32,316 bases of DNA from positions 1 to 32,316 of the forward strand of contig JBBKWB010000014.1 in NCBI GenBank assembly GCA_037968755.1, in the 5' to 3' direction. Origin of the DNA: Woeseia sp037968755. Lineage in GTDB: Bacteria > Pseudomonadota > Gammaproteobacteria > Steroidobacterales > Woeseiaceae. A program made the position numbers and the translations under genes. Positions 22,499 to 29,932 of this stretch are shown here, in pieces. Positions within the stretch are counted from its first letter, which is position 1. The number at the start of each line of letters is the position of its first letter. A model generated the notes under the pieces. That model did not search any database, was not told the DNA's origin, and saw nothing but the letters and a program-made list of their open reading frames with translations.

Positions 22499-25417
22499 TC
22501 AACTCAGGCGGCCGTGGCACTGTTTGTACTTCTTGCCGGAGCCACACGGACACGGTTCGTTGCGGCCGACCTTGCGGTCTTCGCGAACAAATGGCGCTTG
22601 CGGTTCTGCTGCAGGCCGTGGCGCGCCACCCGCGGGTCCCTGAGCGGCTCCCGGTGGGCCGGCTGTCGGGCCTGCCTGTCCTAACGTTGGCGCGTCTGCG
22701 TGCTTGAACTCCATTGCCTGCGCTGCGCGCCGCTGCGACTCCATACGCTGAATATCTTCTTCACTCTGGATGCGAACACGCGACAAAATGGTAATCGTGT
22801 CGTGCTTGATTTGATCGAGCATGGCACCGAACATTTCGAATGCTTCACGCTTGTATTCCTGCTTCGGATTTTTCTGCGCATAGCCACGAAGGTGAATGCC
22901 CTGACGCAAATAGTCCATCGCAGCCAGGTGCTCTTTCCAATGGAAATCGAGCTGTTTCAGCATCACTTCTTTTTCGACATGGCGCATCAACTGCGGGCCG
23001 ATGGAATTTTCTTTCTCGAGGTACGCTTGTTGCAGGCCCTCAACTGTGCGCTCGCGAATCTGGTCTTCGTTCATTTTCGGGTCGTCGCGTATCCACTGCG
23101 CGACGTTAATCGAGGTCATGAAATCGTGCTCAATAGCCTGAGTAAGACCTTCCGGATCCCATTGCTCTTCCAGGCTGCCTGGAGGGATGTACTGCGCCAC
23201 CATGGATTCGACGACTTCTTCGCGAATCGCCATTACTGAATCCTTGATCTCATCCGCCGCCATCAACTCGGTGCGTTGATGGTAAACAACCTTGCGCTGA
23301 TCATTTGCAACGTCATCGTATTCCAGCAAGTTCTTACGAATATCGAAGTTGTGCGCCTCAACTTTACGTTGCGCTCGTTCGATTTGTCGCGACAGCAACT
23401 TGCTTTCAATTGCTTCGCCTTCGCGCATGCCGGCGCGTGACAGCAATGCTTTGGTGCGATTTGGATCACCAAATATACGCATCAGGTTGTCTTCCATCGA
23501 CAGGTAGAAACGGCTGGAACCCGGATCTCCCTGGCGACCGGAGCGGCCTCGCAACTGGTTATCAATGCGGCGAGACTCGTGACGCTCTGTGCCAACGATG
23601 TGCAAACCGCCGGCATCCAGCACAATTTTTTGGCGCTCCTGCCAGTCTGCCTTGATGGCTGCTCTATCGGCACCCTCACCAGCTTCTTCATACTCAGCTT
23701 CGAGGTTACCGCCCAATACGATATCGGTACCGCGTCCCGCCATGTTGGTCGCGATCGTTATGGCGGCGGGTCGGCCAGCCTGTTGGACTACTATTGCTTC
23801 GCGTTCATGCTGCTTCGCATTCAGCACTTCGTGCTGCACGCCCTGCTTCTTCAGCAATTGCGACAGGTACTCTGAGGTCTCAATCGAAGTTGTGCCCACC
23901 AACACCGGCTGTTTGCGCTCGCGACAATCAACAATGTCTTCGATGATCGCGTCGAATTTGTCCTTCTGGGTCAGGTAGACGAGGTCGGCGTGATCCTTGC
24001 GAACCATAGGTCGATGGGTCGGAATGACAATGACCTCAAGACCATAAATTGATTGAAATTCAAAGGCTTCCGTGTCCGCGGTGCCCGTCATACCGGAGAG
24101 GTTACGGTACAGCCGGAAGTAGTTCTGGAAGGTGATGGAGGCAACCGTCTGGTTTTCCTGCTTCACCGACACGCCTTCTTTCGCCTCGATCGCCTGGTGC
24201 AAACCATCGGACCAGCGACGGCCGGGCATGGTGCGGCCGGTAAACTCGTCAACGATAATGATCTCGCCGTCTTTGACGATGTATTCAACGTCCAGATTGA
24301 ACATGACGTGTGCACGCAATGCGGCATTGAGATGATGCAGCAGGCGAATATTGCCGGCGTCATACAGGCTCTCGCCCTCTTCGAGCAAGCCGGCTTTCGA
24401 CATCAGTTGTTCAACATACTGATGCCCGTCCTCCGTTACGTGAACCTGTTTGGCTTTCTCGTCCGTGGTGTAGTGACCGCGTATAGCGAGCCTGCATTCC
24501 GGCACTTTGCCATCGCTGACGAGTACAACATCCGCATCGCGGGACTCGGCAAGAGCAATAGCATCGCCAAGCGACATGACGCCATCGTCGTCGTTCGCAG
24601 CTTTTCCGTGTTCATCTTTGAGGCGGACATTCTTGGCCCCAATATCGTAATTGCTCGAGCCCTCGTTCTCTTCGTGGCTGCGCAACTTAGGAATCAGTTT
24701 ATTGATTTTCTGATAGAGGTCAGTGTTCTCTTCCGTTGGCCCGGAAATAATCAGCGGGGTCCGCGCCTCGTCGATCAGGATTGAATCGACCTCATCGACA
24801 ATCGCGAAATTCAAATCGCGCTGGACCTTGTCTTCAAGGGAGAAAGCGAGGTTATCGCGCAAATAGTCGAAGCCGAGTTCGTTGTTGGTTGCGTACGTAA
24901 TATCGGCGTTGTAGGCAGCGGACTTTTCCGCATGCGACTGGCCGCTTCGAGATACACCAACGGTCAAACCGAGAAACTCGTAGACAGGCCGCATCCAGTC
25001 CGCATCGCGCTGAGCCAGGTATTCGTTGACTGTTATTACGTGGACGCCTTTGCCACTCAATGCGTTCAAGTACGCCGGCAGGGTTGCGACCAGGGTCTTG
25101 CCCTCACCGGTACGCATCTCCGCAATGTTGCCCTCGTGTAACACCATGCCGCCAATCAGCTGAACATCGAAAGGCCGCATACCCAGCGTACGCATAGCCG
25201 CTTCGCGAGCAACGGCGAAGGCTTCCGGCAGCAAATCATCGAGCGATTCGCCCGCCGCGTGACGCTTCGTGAGTTCATCAGTCTTTGCCGCCAATGCGCC
25301 GTCATCCAGCGCCTTGAGGTCATCCTCAAAAGCATTAATGCGTTTGACGACTTTGAAGTGCTGTCGTAGCAACCGCTGATTACGGCTGCCAAAAAATCGG
25401 GTCAAAAATTTGGCCAC
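22499..25417 (-). CDS. secA: Preprotein translocase ATPase SecA, with an insertion in the variable subdomain
   Basis: Motor ATPase of the Sec pathway that pushes unfolded preproteins through SecYEG. It is long: 972 residues against about 900-916 in relatives. The start is GTG at 25417 with AGGAG 8 bases upstream; the N-terminus MAKFLTRFFGSRNQRLLRQ is normal. Order of parts: NBD1 with Walker A MRTGEGKT (101-108) and DEVDSILIDEARTPLIISGP (208-227); preprotein cross-linking and NBD2 regions (TNMAGRGTDIVLGGN, RRIDNQLRGRSGRQGDPG); helical scaffold and wing; a Pro/Ala/Gly-rich linker; and the zinc-binding SecB/lipid tail NEPCPCGSGKKYKQCHG. Between IPKLRSHEE and GHYTTDEKAKQ (about residues 250-316) lies an extra ~55 residues compared with Pseudomonas or E. 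coli SecA. Its sequence resembles the IF3 N-terminal domain (see findings). All catalytic motifs are intact, so the protein should be functional. Confidence 0.97.
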   Translation of the reverse strand: MAKFLTRFFGSRNQRLLRQHFKVVKRINAFEDDLKALDDGALAAKTDELTKRHAAGESLDDLLPEAFAVAREAAMRTLGMRPFDVQLIGGMVLHEGNIAEMRTGEGKTLVATLPAYLNALSGKGVHVITVNEYLAQRDADWMRPVYEFLGLTVGVSRSGQSHAEKSAAYNADITYATNNELGFDYLRDNLAFSLEDKVQRDLNFAIVDEVDSILIDEARTPLIISGPTEENTDLYQKINKLIPKLRSHEENEGSSNYDIGAKNVRLKDEHGKAANDDDGVMSLGDAIALAESRDADVVLVSDGKVPECRLAIRGHYTTDEKAKQVHVTEDGHQYVEQLMSKAGLLEEGESLYDAGNIRLLHHLNAALRAHVMFNLDVEYIVKDGEIIIVDEFTGRTMPGRRWSDGLHQAIEAKEGVSVKQENQTVASITFQNYFRLYRNLSGMTGTADTEAFEFQSIYGLEVIVIPTHRPMVRKDHADLVYLTQKDKFDAIIEDIVDCRERKQPVLVGTTSIETSEYLSQLLKKQGVQHEVLNAKQHEREAIVVQQAGRPAAITIATNMAGRGTDIVLGGNLEAEYEEAGEGADRAAIKADWQERQKIVLDAGGLHIVGTERHESRRIDNQLRGRSGRQGDPGSSRFYLSMEDNLMRIFGDPNRTKALLSRAGMREGEAIESKLLSRQIERAQRKVEAHNFDIRKNLLEYDDVANDQRKVVYHQRTELMAADEIKDSVMAIREEVVESMVAQYIPPGSLEEQWDPEGLTQAIEHDFMTSINVAQWIRDDPKMNEDQIRERTVEGLQQAYLEKENSIGPQLMRHVEKEVMLKQLDFHWKEHLAAMDYLRQGIHLRGYAQKNPKQEYKREAFEMFGAMLDQIKHDTITILSRVRIQSEEDIQRMESQRRAAQAMEFKHADAPTLGQAGPTAGPPGAAQGPAGGAPRPAAEPQAPFVREDRKVGRNEPCPCGSGKKYKQCHGRLS
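24470..24652 (-). other. IF3-N-like insertion within SecA (residues about 256-316)
   Basis: This in-frame segment replaces a short loop of the SecA variable subdomain. It contains in order N-x2-I-x-A-x2-VRL, DEHGK, G-VMSLGDAIALAE, D-x-V-x2-VS, and KVPECRL followed by GHY. The N-terminal domain of initiation factor IF3 has the same series at almost the same spacing (E. coli: IRAQEVRL, EGEQLGIVSLREALEKAEE, DLVEIS, EPPVCRIMDYGKF). Flanking SecA sequence is normal on both sides, so it is an insertion and not a frameshift. The similarity is judged by eye only. Confidence 0.6.
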
Positions 25418-25689
25418 TTAGGGCTCCTGCAAGCGGGTTTTCGGCCACCGGCTGACAAGCTGGCGACTCGCGCAAAGACCGGTATTTTACGTACTGACTG
25501 GAAATTTGCACGACGGATTGTTGTCGTTGTGACAAATGCCGTCCTGCAATGCCCCGAGCGCGTCATTCTGACGGCTTATTGTTGTTCATGCAGCAGCGGT
25601 TATGGGGCCTCAGCCTGCGATAGCAAGGGCCATTTCGGGAATCAGGTTTCAGGTGTTCCGGGGCTGAAATGCACCCGGTTAAGCGGTAT

Positions 25690-26625
25690 TTATTCGGCAG
25701 CGCCCTGGCGAATGAAGGTCACCGGATTGACCCGTTGGCCACGATGCAGAACCTCGAAATGCAGGTTTGGCCCGGTTGCCCTGCCGGTCTCGCCCATTAA
25801 CGCTACGGTCTGCCCTTTACGGACTTCTTCGCCGACCGCGACGAGATTCTCGGAATTGTGCGCATAGCGCGTGGCGTAGCCGTTGCCGTGATTAATTTCT
25901 ACCAATTGTCCGTAACCGTAGCGCTTGGAGGACCAGGTCACGACGCCATCAGCGACTGCCAGGATTTCGGCCCCCGATTTACCGGCGAAATCGACGCCAC
26001 GGTGCGATGCAGACTTACCGGTAAACGGATCGGTCCGGCGCCCAAAATACGAAGACATGAAGCCGGATTTGACAGGACGACCCTGTGGGTAGACCCGGTC
26101 ACTGAGATTCTGACTAAGGATGACGGACTCGAGCACGCCAAGTTGCGCTTCGCGGCTGTCCAGCTGCTGGGCCAGGCCCTGCATCGCGGTGAGTACTTCC
26201 GGAACAGCAACCGACGAGCCCGTTGAGTCCGGCTCTTCAGGACCACCAAGGGCCGGCGTGTTGTCGAAATCAAACTCGCCATCATCAAGGTCGGCCATTT
26301 CTGTCAGGCGACGGCCCAGTGCATCAAGGCGAATCACCCTGGCGTTCATCTGGCCAATGCGCAATGCCAAGGCATTCAGCGTATCTTCGGTTGCCTGGCG
26401 AGTAGCGACAATTGCGGACCGCTGCGCTTCCAGTTCTGAATTGAGTACCGCTGTCGTTTCCAGACTGACGCCGGAACCGGTGTTGACGGAATAAACGAAA
26501 CCCGCGAAAAATGCAGCGCCACAAAAACCACTGATGGTGAGGGCGGCGATCGCTGTCGCGGTCAGTCCGGACAGGCTGATCTGTCGGGGTTTGCCGAACC
26601 CCTTGCCAAAAATCACTACATTCAT
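25690..26625 (-). CDS. Membrane-anchored M23 (LytM) family metallopeptidase
   Basis: Probable peptidoglycan endopeptidase facing the periplasm. The 311 residues have a cytoplasmic start (MNVVIFGKGFGKPRQ), one transmembrane helix (about 20-46), a helical, probably coiled-coil stretch (about 55-110), an acidic linker, and a C-terminal LytM domain. The zinc ligands and catalytic residues are complete: H208 and D212 in SHRGVDFAG, H256 in RYAHN and H289 in NLHFEV, so it should be an active hydrolase rather than a degenerate activator of the EnvC type. A homologue sits between secA and the divergent DUF721 gene in Pseudomonas too. Its place beside ftsZ and lpxC suggests a role in wall remodelling during growth or division; the substrate bond cannot be told from sequence. 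Confidence 0.92.
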   Translation of the reverse strand: MNVVIFGKGFGKPRQISLSGLTATAIAALTISGFCGAAFFAGFVYSVNTGSGVSLETTAVLNSELEAQRSAIVATRQATEDTLNALALRIGQMNARVIRLDALGRRLTEMADLDDGEFDFDNTPALGGPEEPDSTGSSVAVPEVLTAMQGLAQQLDSREAQLGVLESVILSQNLSDRVYPQGRPVKSGFMSSYFGRRTDPFTGKSASHRGVDFAGKSGAEILAVADGVVTWSSKRYGYGQLVEINHGNGYATRYAHNSENLVAVGEEVRKGQTVALMGETGRATGPNLHFEVLHRGQRVNPVTFIRQGAAE

Positions 26626-26936
26626 TTACTACGCCCCGGATGCGTATATTTAAGTGTGCGTATGCTTACGAAACCATCTCTTTCATTGGCCGGCTGCCCT
26701 CTCTGGCGCCTTATCGTTATAATCAGGCCGTTTTCGATGGTCACTTCGGAAGCCCCGCTATCTTAGGACATCTAGGCCCCTTAGATCGGTGGTTTTGCGT
26801 CCCCGTCTTTCGGCGGGTATGCCCTTGTCGAGGTGGTCAATATGCATAATGCCGCTTTTCATTACAAGAACGCACAGTCAGAATGTTGACCCCGGTCACT
26901 TGTGGTCCAGCAAAACCGCCAAGCGCGTCACATTTC
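26626..26936. other. Divergent intergenic region between the M23 peptidase gene and dciA
   Basis: About 310 bp without a convincing gene. It holds the start signals of two divergent genes: a TATAAT on the plus strand at 26718-26723 and AT-rich TTAAATATAC on the minus strand close to the peptidase start. An imperfect inverted repeat, ATCTAGG-CC-CCTTAGAT, lies at about 26769-26785. A 69-codon frame (26640-26849) crosses it but has no ribosome binding site and no familiar sequence. If dciA starts at the upstream in-frame ATG at 26883, the gap shrinks to about 257 bp. Confidence 0.5.
26718..26723 (+). promoter_or_regulatory. Perfect TATAAT, possible dciA promoter -10
   Basis: Exact sigma-70 -10 hexamer, about 215 bp upstream of the assigned dciA start. 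No good -35 hexamer lies 16-18 bp before it. Confidence 0.35.
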
Positions 26937-27233
26937 ATGTCCATTATTCGCCTCGACAAGCTCCTGAAGACCCCGTCAGCCGGGCGTTTGGACAAAATTA
27001 TCCGTCGCGCTCAAAATATGCAGGAGCTCACTACCCTGCTCCGCGGGCATCTCGATCAGGAATTGGCGCCAGCGCTGTTGTCCGCCAACATTCGTGCCGA
27101 CGAACTCATCCTGGTGGCCAGCAGTTCTGCCTGGGCCGCACGCCTGCGATTCGAAGCAGAAGTGCTGCTGCGAGCCGCCCGGGCGGAAGGACACAACGCG
27201 TTACGTTGCCAGGTGCGAGTCATCCGCCCCTAA
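26937..27233 (+). CDS. dciA: DUF721 / DciA-like replicative helicase loader
   Basis: Small protein of the DUF721 (DciA) family. DciA is the ancestral bacterial factor that helps load the DnaB helicase at the origin, in species that lack DnaC. The 98 residues begin MSIIRLDKLLKTPSAGRLDKI and show the family core: a helical stretch ending LTTLLRGHLDQELAP, ADELILVASSSAWAARLRFE (the diagnostic SSAWAxRLR motif) and a final beta strand LRCQVRVI. It is shorter than most family members (about 130-150 residues), mainly for lack of a C-terminal tail. An ATG 18 codons upstream (26883) is in frame, but the added residues do not look like the family. It is the only plus-strand gene in this division block and converges on lpxC. 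Confidence 0.78.
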   Translation: MSIIRLDKLLKTPSAGRLDKIIRRAQNMQELTTLLRGHLDQELAPALLSANIRADELILVASSSAWAARLRFEAEVLLRAARAEGHNALRCQVRVIRP

Positions 27234-27278
27234 GATGAGGCGTTGCGACCGACGTCGCGAGGGACCAGACGATTGGGT

Positions 27279-28187
27279 TCAGGCGTACGCCGGCGTCGCG
27301 TAGGAAATAGGCGCTTTCGCCTCATCCTCGTAGGTTACTTCCTCCCACGCGGACTGGTCTGCGAGTAACGCACGCATCAATTTATTATTCAGGTCGTGAC
27401 CGGACTTGTGTGCGGAAAATTCGCCGATGACCGTTCTGCCAAGCAGATAAATATCGCCAATGGCATCCAGAATCTTGTGGACAACAAACTCGTTCGCATA
27501 GCGAAGACCGTCTTCATTGAGAATCCGGTAGTCGTCCAGCACGATGGCGTTGTCCATGCTGCCACCCAGCGTTAGATTGCGTTCGCGCAACGTTTCTACG
27601 TCGCGCAAGAAACAAAACGTCCGCGCCCGGCTGACTTCTTTAAGAAATGACGACGATGAGAAATCAATTGAGGCCTTCTGACTGAGCTTGTTGAATACCG
27701 GGTGGTTGAAGTCGATATTGAAATTGACTTTGAAGCCGTTAAACGGTGTCAGCTCGGCCCACTTGTCGCCCTCTTCAACGCGTACTTTGCGTTTGATGCG
27801 AATAAACCGCTTGGCCGCGCTCTGCTCTTCTATTCCTGCTGACTGCAACAGGAAAACAAAAGGCGCTGCACTGCCGTCCATGATCGGGACTTCAGGTGCT
27901 GACAGGTCGACGTACAAATTGTCGATGCCGAGTCCTGCCAGCGCGGACATCAGGTGTTCAACGGTCGCTACTTTGGTACCGCCCTGGACCAGGGTCGTTC
28001 CCAGCATTGTTTCGCCGACCAGTTCGGCCCTGGCTGGAATATCAACGGGCTCATCGAGATCGACGCGGCGAAATGTAATACCGGTGTTTTCTGCGGCCGG
28101 GCGCAAGGTCATATAGACCTTGTCACCGGTGTGCAGTCCCACACCCGTCGCGCGGATGGCTGTTTTTAAAGTTCGCTGTCGCAACAT
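27279..28187 (-). CDS. lpxC: UDP-3-O-acyl-N-acetylglucosamine deacetylase LpxC
   Basis: Zinc-dependent deacetylase that performs the committed step of lipid A synthesis. The 302-residue product aligns throughout with E. coli LpxC: QRTLK start, TGVGLHTG, zinc ligand H78 in TVEHL, PIMDGSAAPF, then H237 and D241 in VHKILDAIGD and H264 in HKSGH. A GTG two codons upstream is also open, but the ATG at 28187 matches the family start and follows AGAGAAAG. The C-terminus (ISYATPAYA) lacks the AVLA-type tail used for FtsH degradation in E. coli, so turnover is probably controlled differently. It follows ftsZ at 448 bp, with a terminator-like hairpin and its own promoter between. Confidence 0.97.
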   Translation of the reverse strand: MLRQRTLKTAIRATGVGLHTGDKVYMTLRPAAENTGITFRRVDLDEPVDIPARAELVGETMLGTTLVQGGTKVATVEHLMSALAGLGIDNLYVDLSAPEVPIMDGSAAPFVFLLQSAGIEEQSAAKRFIRIKRKVRVEEGDKWAELTPFNGFKVNFNIDFNHPVFNKLSQKASIDFSSSSFLKEVSRARTFCFLRDVETLRERNLTLGGSMDNAIVLDDYRILNEDGLRYANEFVVHKILDAIGDIYLLGRTVIGEFSAHKSGHDLNNKLMRALLADQSAWEEVTYEDEAKAPISYATPAYA

Positions 28188-28404
28188 TGCCACACTTTCT
28201 CTCTATGCTTTACGTTACAGAGCGGGAATCAGCAAAGCTGCAAGATTCCATTGCCCGCAAGCGCTGCAGCGCGATTTGACTCGCTGTCCGTAGCGGACCG
28301 GCCGCCAGTAGCTCCGGTCGGGTATTTACCAGGTGGTTCGTGTTGCAGAAACACCACTTATTTTTCAACGACTTAGACGCATTGTCTCGATCAAATTGGG
28401 CGCA

Positions 28405-28432
28405 AGATTAGCATATCAGACTCCAATCTCAA
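28405..28432 (-). promoter_or_regulatory. Extended -10 sigma-70 promoter for lpxC
   Basis: On the minus strand TTGAGA (28427-28432), 16 bp, then TGC-TAATCT (-10 at 28405-28410 with an upstream TGn). Both hexamers are fair matches and the extended -10 strengthens them. It would give lpxC a leader of roughly 210 bases, consistent with the separate lpxC promoter known in other gammaproteobacteria. Confidence 0.6.
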
Positions 28433-28550
28433 GCAATTGGACCGCAATCCGCCGGCGATTCCTTGCCGGCACAAACTACTGACCCCGTCAGTTGGACGTC
28501 GTTCCTCCCTGAAACTGGCCGTCCGGTCCCGGGCAGAAAAACCCGGCTGT

Positions 28551-28580
28551 GCGGCTGACCCGGATGTCCGGGTCAGCCGC
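28551..28580 (-). terminator. Long perfect hairpin after ftsZ, probable terminator
   Basis: A 30-bp perfect inverted repeat (14-bp arms around a 2-base centre) starting 56 bp after the ftsZ stop. The nearest T-run (TTTTT) comes about 9 bases beyond the stem on the transcribed strand, so it is not a textbook terminator. It may end or protect the ftsZ message. Confidence 0.6.
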
Positions 28581-28635
28581 TGCGGAGGACCGTGCTTGCG
28601 CAGAGTGAGGGACGCAGGCACAGAGCATACCGCGG

Positions 28636-29808
28636 TCAGTCAGCCTGACGCCGCAGAAATGCCGGGATGTCGAGCAGGTCGTCCTGGATACCGGGCTCCG
28701 CGAGACCGTCACCCACTGCACGTTTCCGTTGTACCGTCGGCTTGTCGAGCGTCTGGTAATTCGGTTCCTGCGACGTCGATAGCGCCGGCGCAGCAGGCGG
28801 CGCGTCATGCGTGCGACGGACGACCCGCATCGGCGCGTTGGACTGTGCCATTTGTTTGCCAAGGCCGGTTGCGACGACGGTAACGCGGATCCGATCCGAC
28901 ATATCCGGGTCGATCACCGTACCGATGACCACTGTGGCTTCGTCCGAGGCAAATTCCTTGATGGTGTTGCCCACCTCCTGGAATTCACCAATCGACAGGT
29001 CCATGCCCGCAGTGACGTTCACCAGGATACCGTTGGCACCGGCCAGGTTGATGTCCTCGAGCAGGGGACTGGACACGGCCATCTCGGCCGCTTCACGCGC
29101 ACGGTCTTCACCTGATGCCGAACCTGAGCCCATCATGGCCATACCCATCTCCGCCATGACAGTGCGTACATCCGCAAAGTCGACGTTGATCAGACCCGGT
29201 CGCGTGATCAGTTCAGCGATACCCTGCACTGCGCCTTGCAGCACTTCGTTCGCAGAACGAAACGCGTCCAGCAGGGTGGTTTCGCCGCCCAGTACGGATA
29301 GCAACTTCTCGTTTGGAATGGTGATCAGCGAATCGACGTATTTCCCTAATTCGGCAATACCGTGATCGGCAATCATCAGGCGTTTCTTGCCTTCCATGAT
29401 GAACGGCTTGGTCACCACAGCGACCGTAAGAATACCGAGCTCTTTCGCTACCTGCGCTACGATCGGCGCTGCGCCCGTGCCGGTGCCGCCACCCATGCCA
29501 GCAGTGATGAACAACATGTCCGCGCCTTCGATCACCTCAGTAATGCGATCGCGATCCTCCATTGCCGCCTGACGACCGATATCGGGGTCCGCTCCGGCAC
29601 CCAGACCTTTCGTAATGTTGCAGCCTATCTGCAACGCTGTGCGCACTCGGGCACTGTTCAGTGCCTGTGCATCCGTGTTGGCGCAGATGAAATCCACACC
29701 TTCAATACCGGAATTGACCATGTGGGCTACGGCATTGCCGCCGCCCCCGCCAACACCGATGACTTTGATTACTGCGCTTTGGCTTTGCGCATCCATTAGT
29801 TCGAACAT
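28636..29808 (-). CDS. ftsZ: Cell division protein FtsZ
   Basis: Tubulin-like GTPase that forms the Z-ring and recruits the division machinery. The 390 residues have the GTPase domain with the tubulin signature GGGTGTG (106-112), KGLGAGADPDIG and the T7-loop region with NVDFADVRTVM. A variable linker follows (about 320-370), then the conserved C-terminal peptide DDLLDIPAFLRRQ that binds FtsA and ZapD. The ATG at 29808 has a strong GGAGG site 8 bases upstream, fitting high expression. It is separated from ftsA by 124 bp that include a 7-bp hairpin. Everything needed for function is present. Confidence 0.98.
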   Translation of the reverse strand: MFELMDAQSQSAVIKVIGVGGGGGNAVAHMVNSGIEGVDFICANTDAQALNSARVRTALQIGCNITKGLGAGADPDIGRQAAMEDRDRITEVIEGADMLFITAGMGGGTGTGAAPIVAQVAKELGILTVAVVTKPFIMEGKKRLMIADHGIAELGKYVDSLITIPNEKLLSVLGGETTLLDAFRSANEVLQGAVQGIAELITRPGLINVDFADVRTVMAEMGMAMMGSGSASGEDRAREAAEMAVSSPLLEDINLAGANGILVNVTAGMDLSIGEFQEVGNTIKEFASDEATVVIGTVIDPDMSDRIRVTVVATGLGKQMAQSNAPMRVVRRTHDAPPAAPALSTSQEPNYQTLDKPTVQRKRAVGDGLAEPGIQDDLLDIPAFLRRQAD

Positions 29809-29907
29809 GAATCATCCCTCCGCTTAAGGATTTCCAGATTTTTTAAATCACTCACTCTGCTAACAACAATCGCCGCGCCTGTAGTGGCACAACGCACTCT
29901 TTTGTCA

Positions 29908-29928
29908 CGCTCGACACATGTTCGAGCG
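29908..29928 (-). other. Hairpin between ftsA and ftsZ
   Basis: CGCTCGA, seven-base spacer, TCGAGCG: a perfect 7-bp stem starting a few bases after the ftsA stop. No T-run follows on either strand, so it is more likely an mRNA processing or stability element, or an operator, than a terminator. Confidence 0.45.
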
Positions 29929-29932
29929 CTCA

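Larger units (their letters stand above)
28188..28635 (-). other. 448-bp gap between ftsZ and lpxC
   Basis: No gene is supported here. Reading in the direction of transcription it contains a long perfect hairpin after ftsZ (28551-28580), a T-rich segment inside a second CCGGG/CCCGG inverted repeat (28529-28546), a good promoter (28405-28432), then about 210 bp of leader before lpxC. The long untranslated leader could carry regulation, but no known riboswitch was recognised. Confidence 0.6.

Noticed and set aside
25418..25689. Searched for a secM-like arrest-peptide gene upstream of secA
   Set aside because: No minus-strand frame with a signal sequence and arrest motif is present in this 272-bp gap.
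26640..26849. 69-codon plus-strand frame before dciA
   Set aside because: No ribosome binding site, no familiar motif, and it spans the promoter region of a divergent gene pair.
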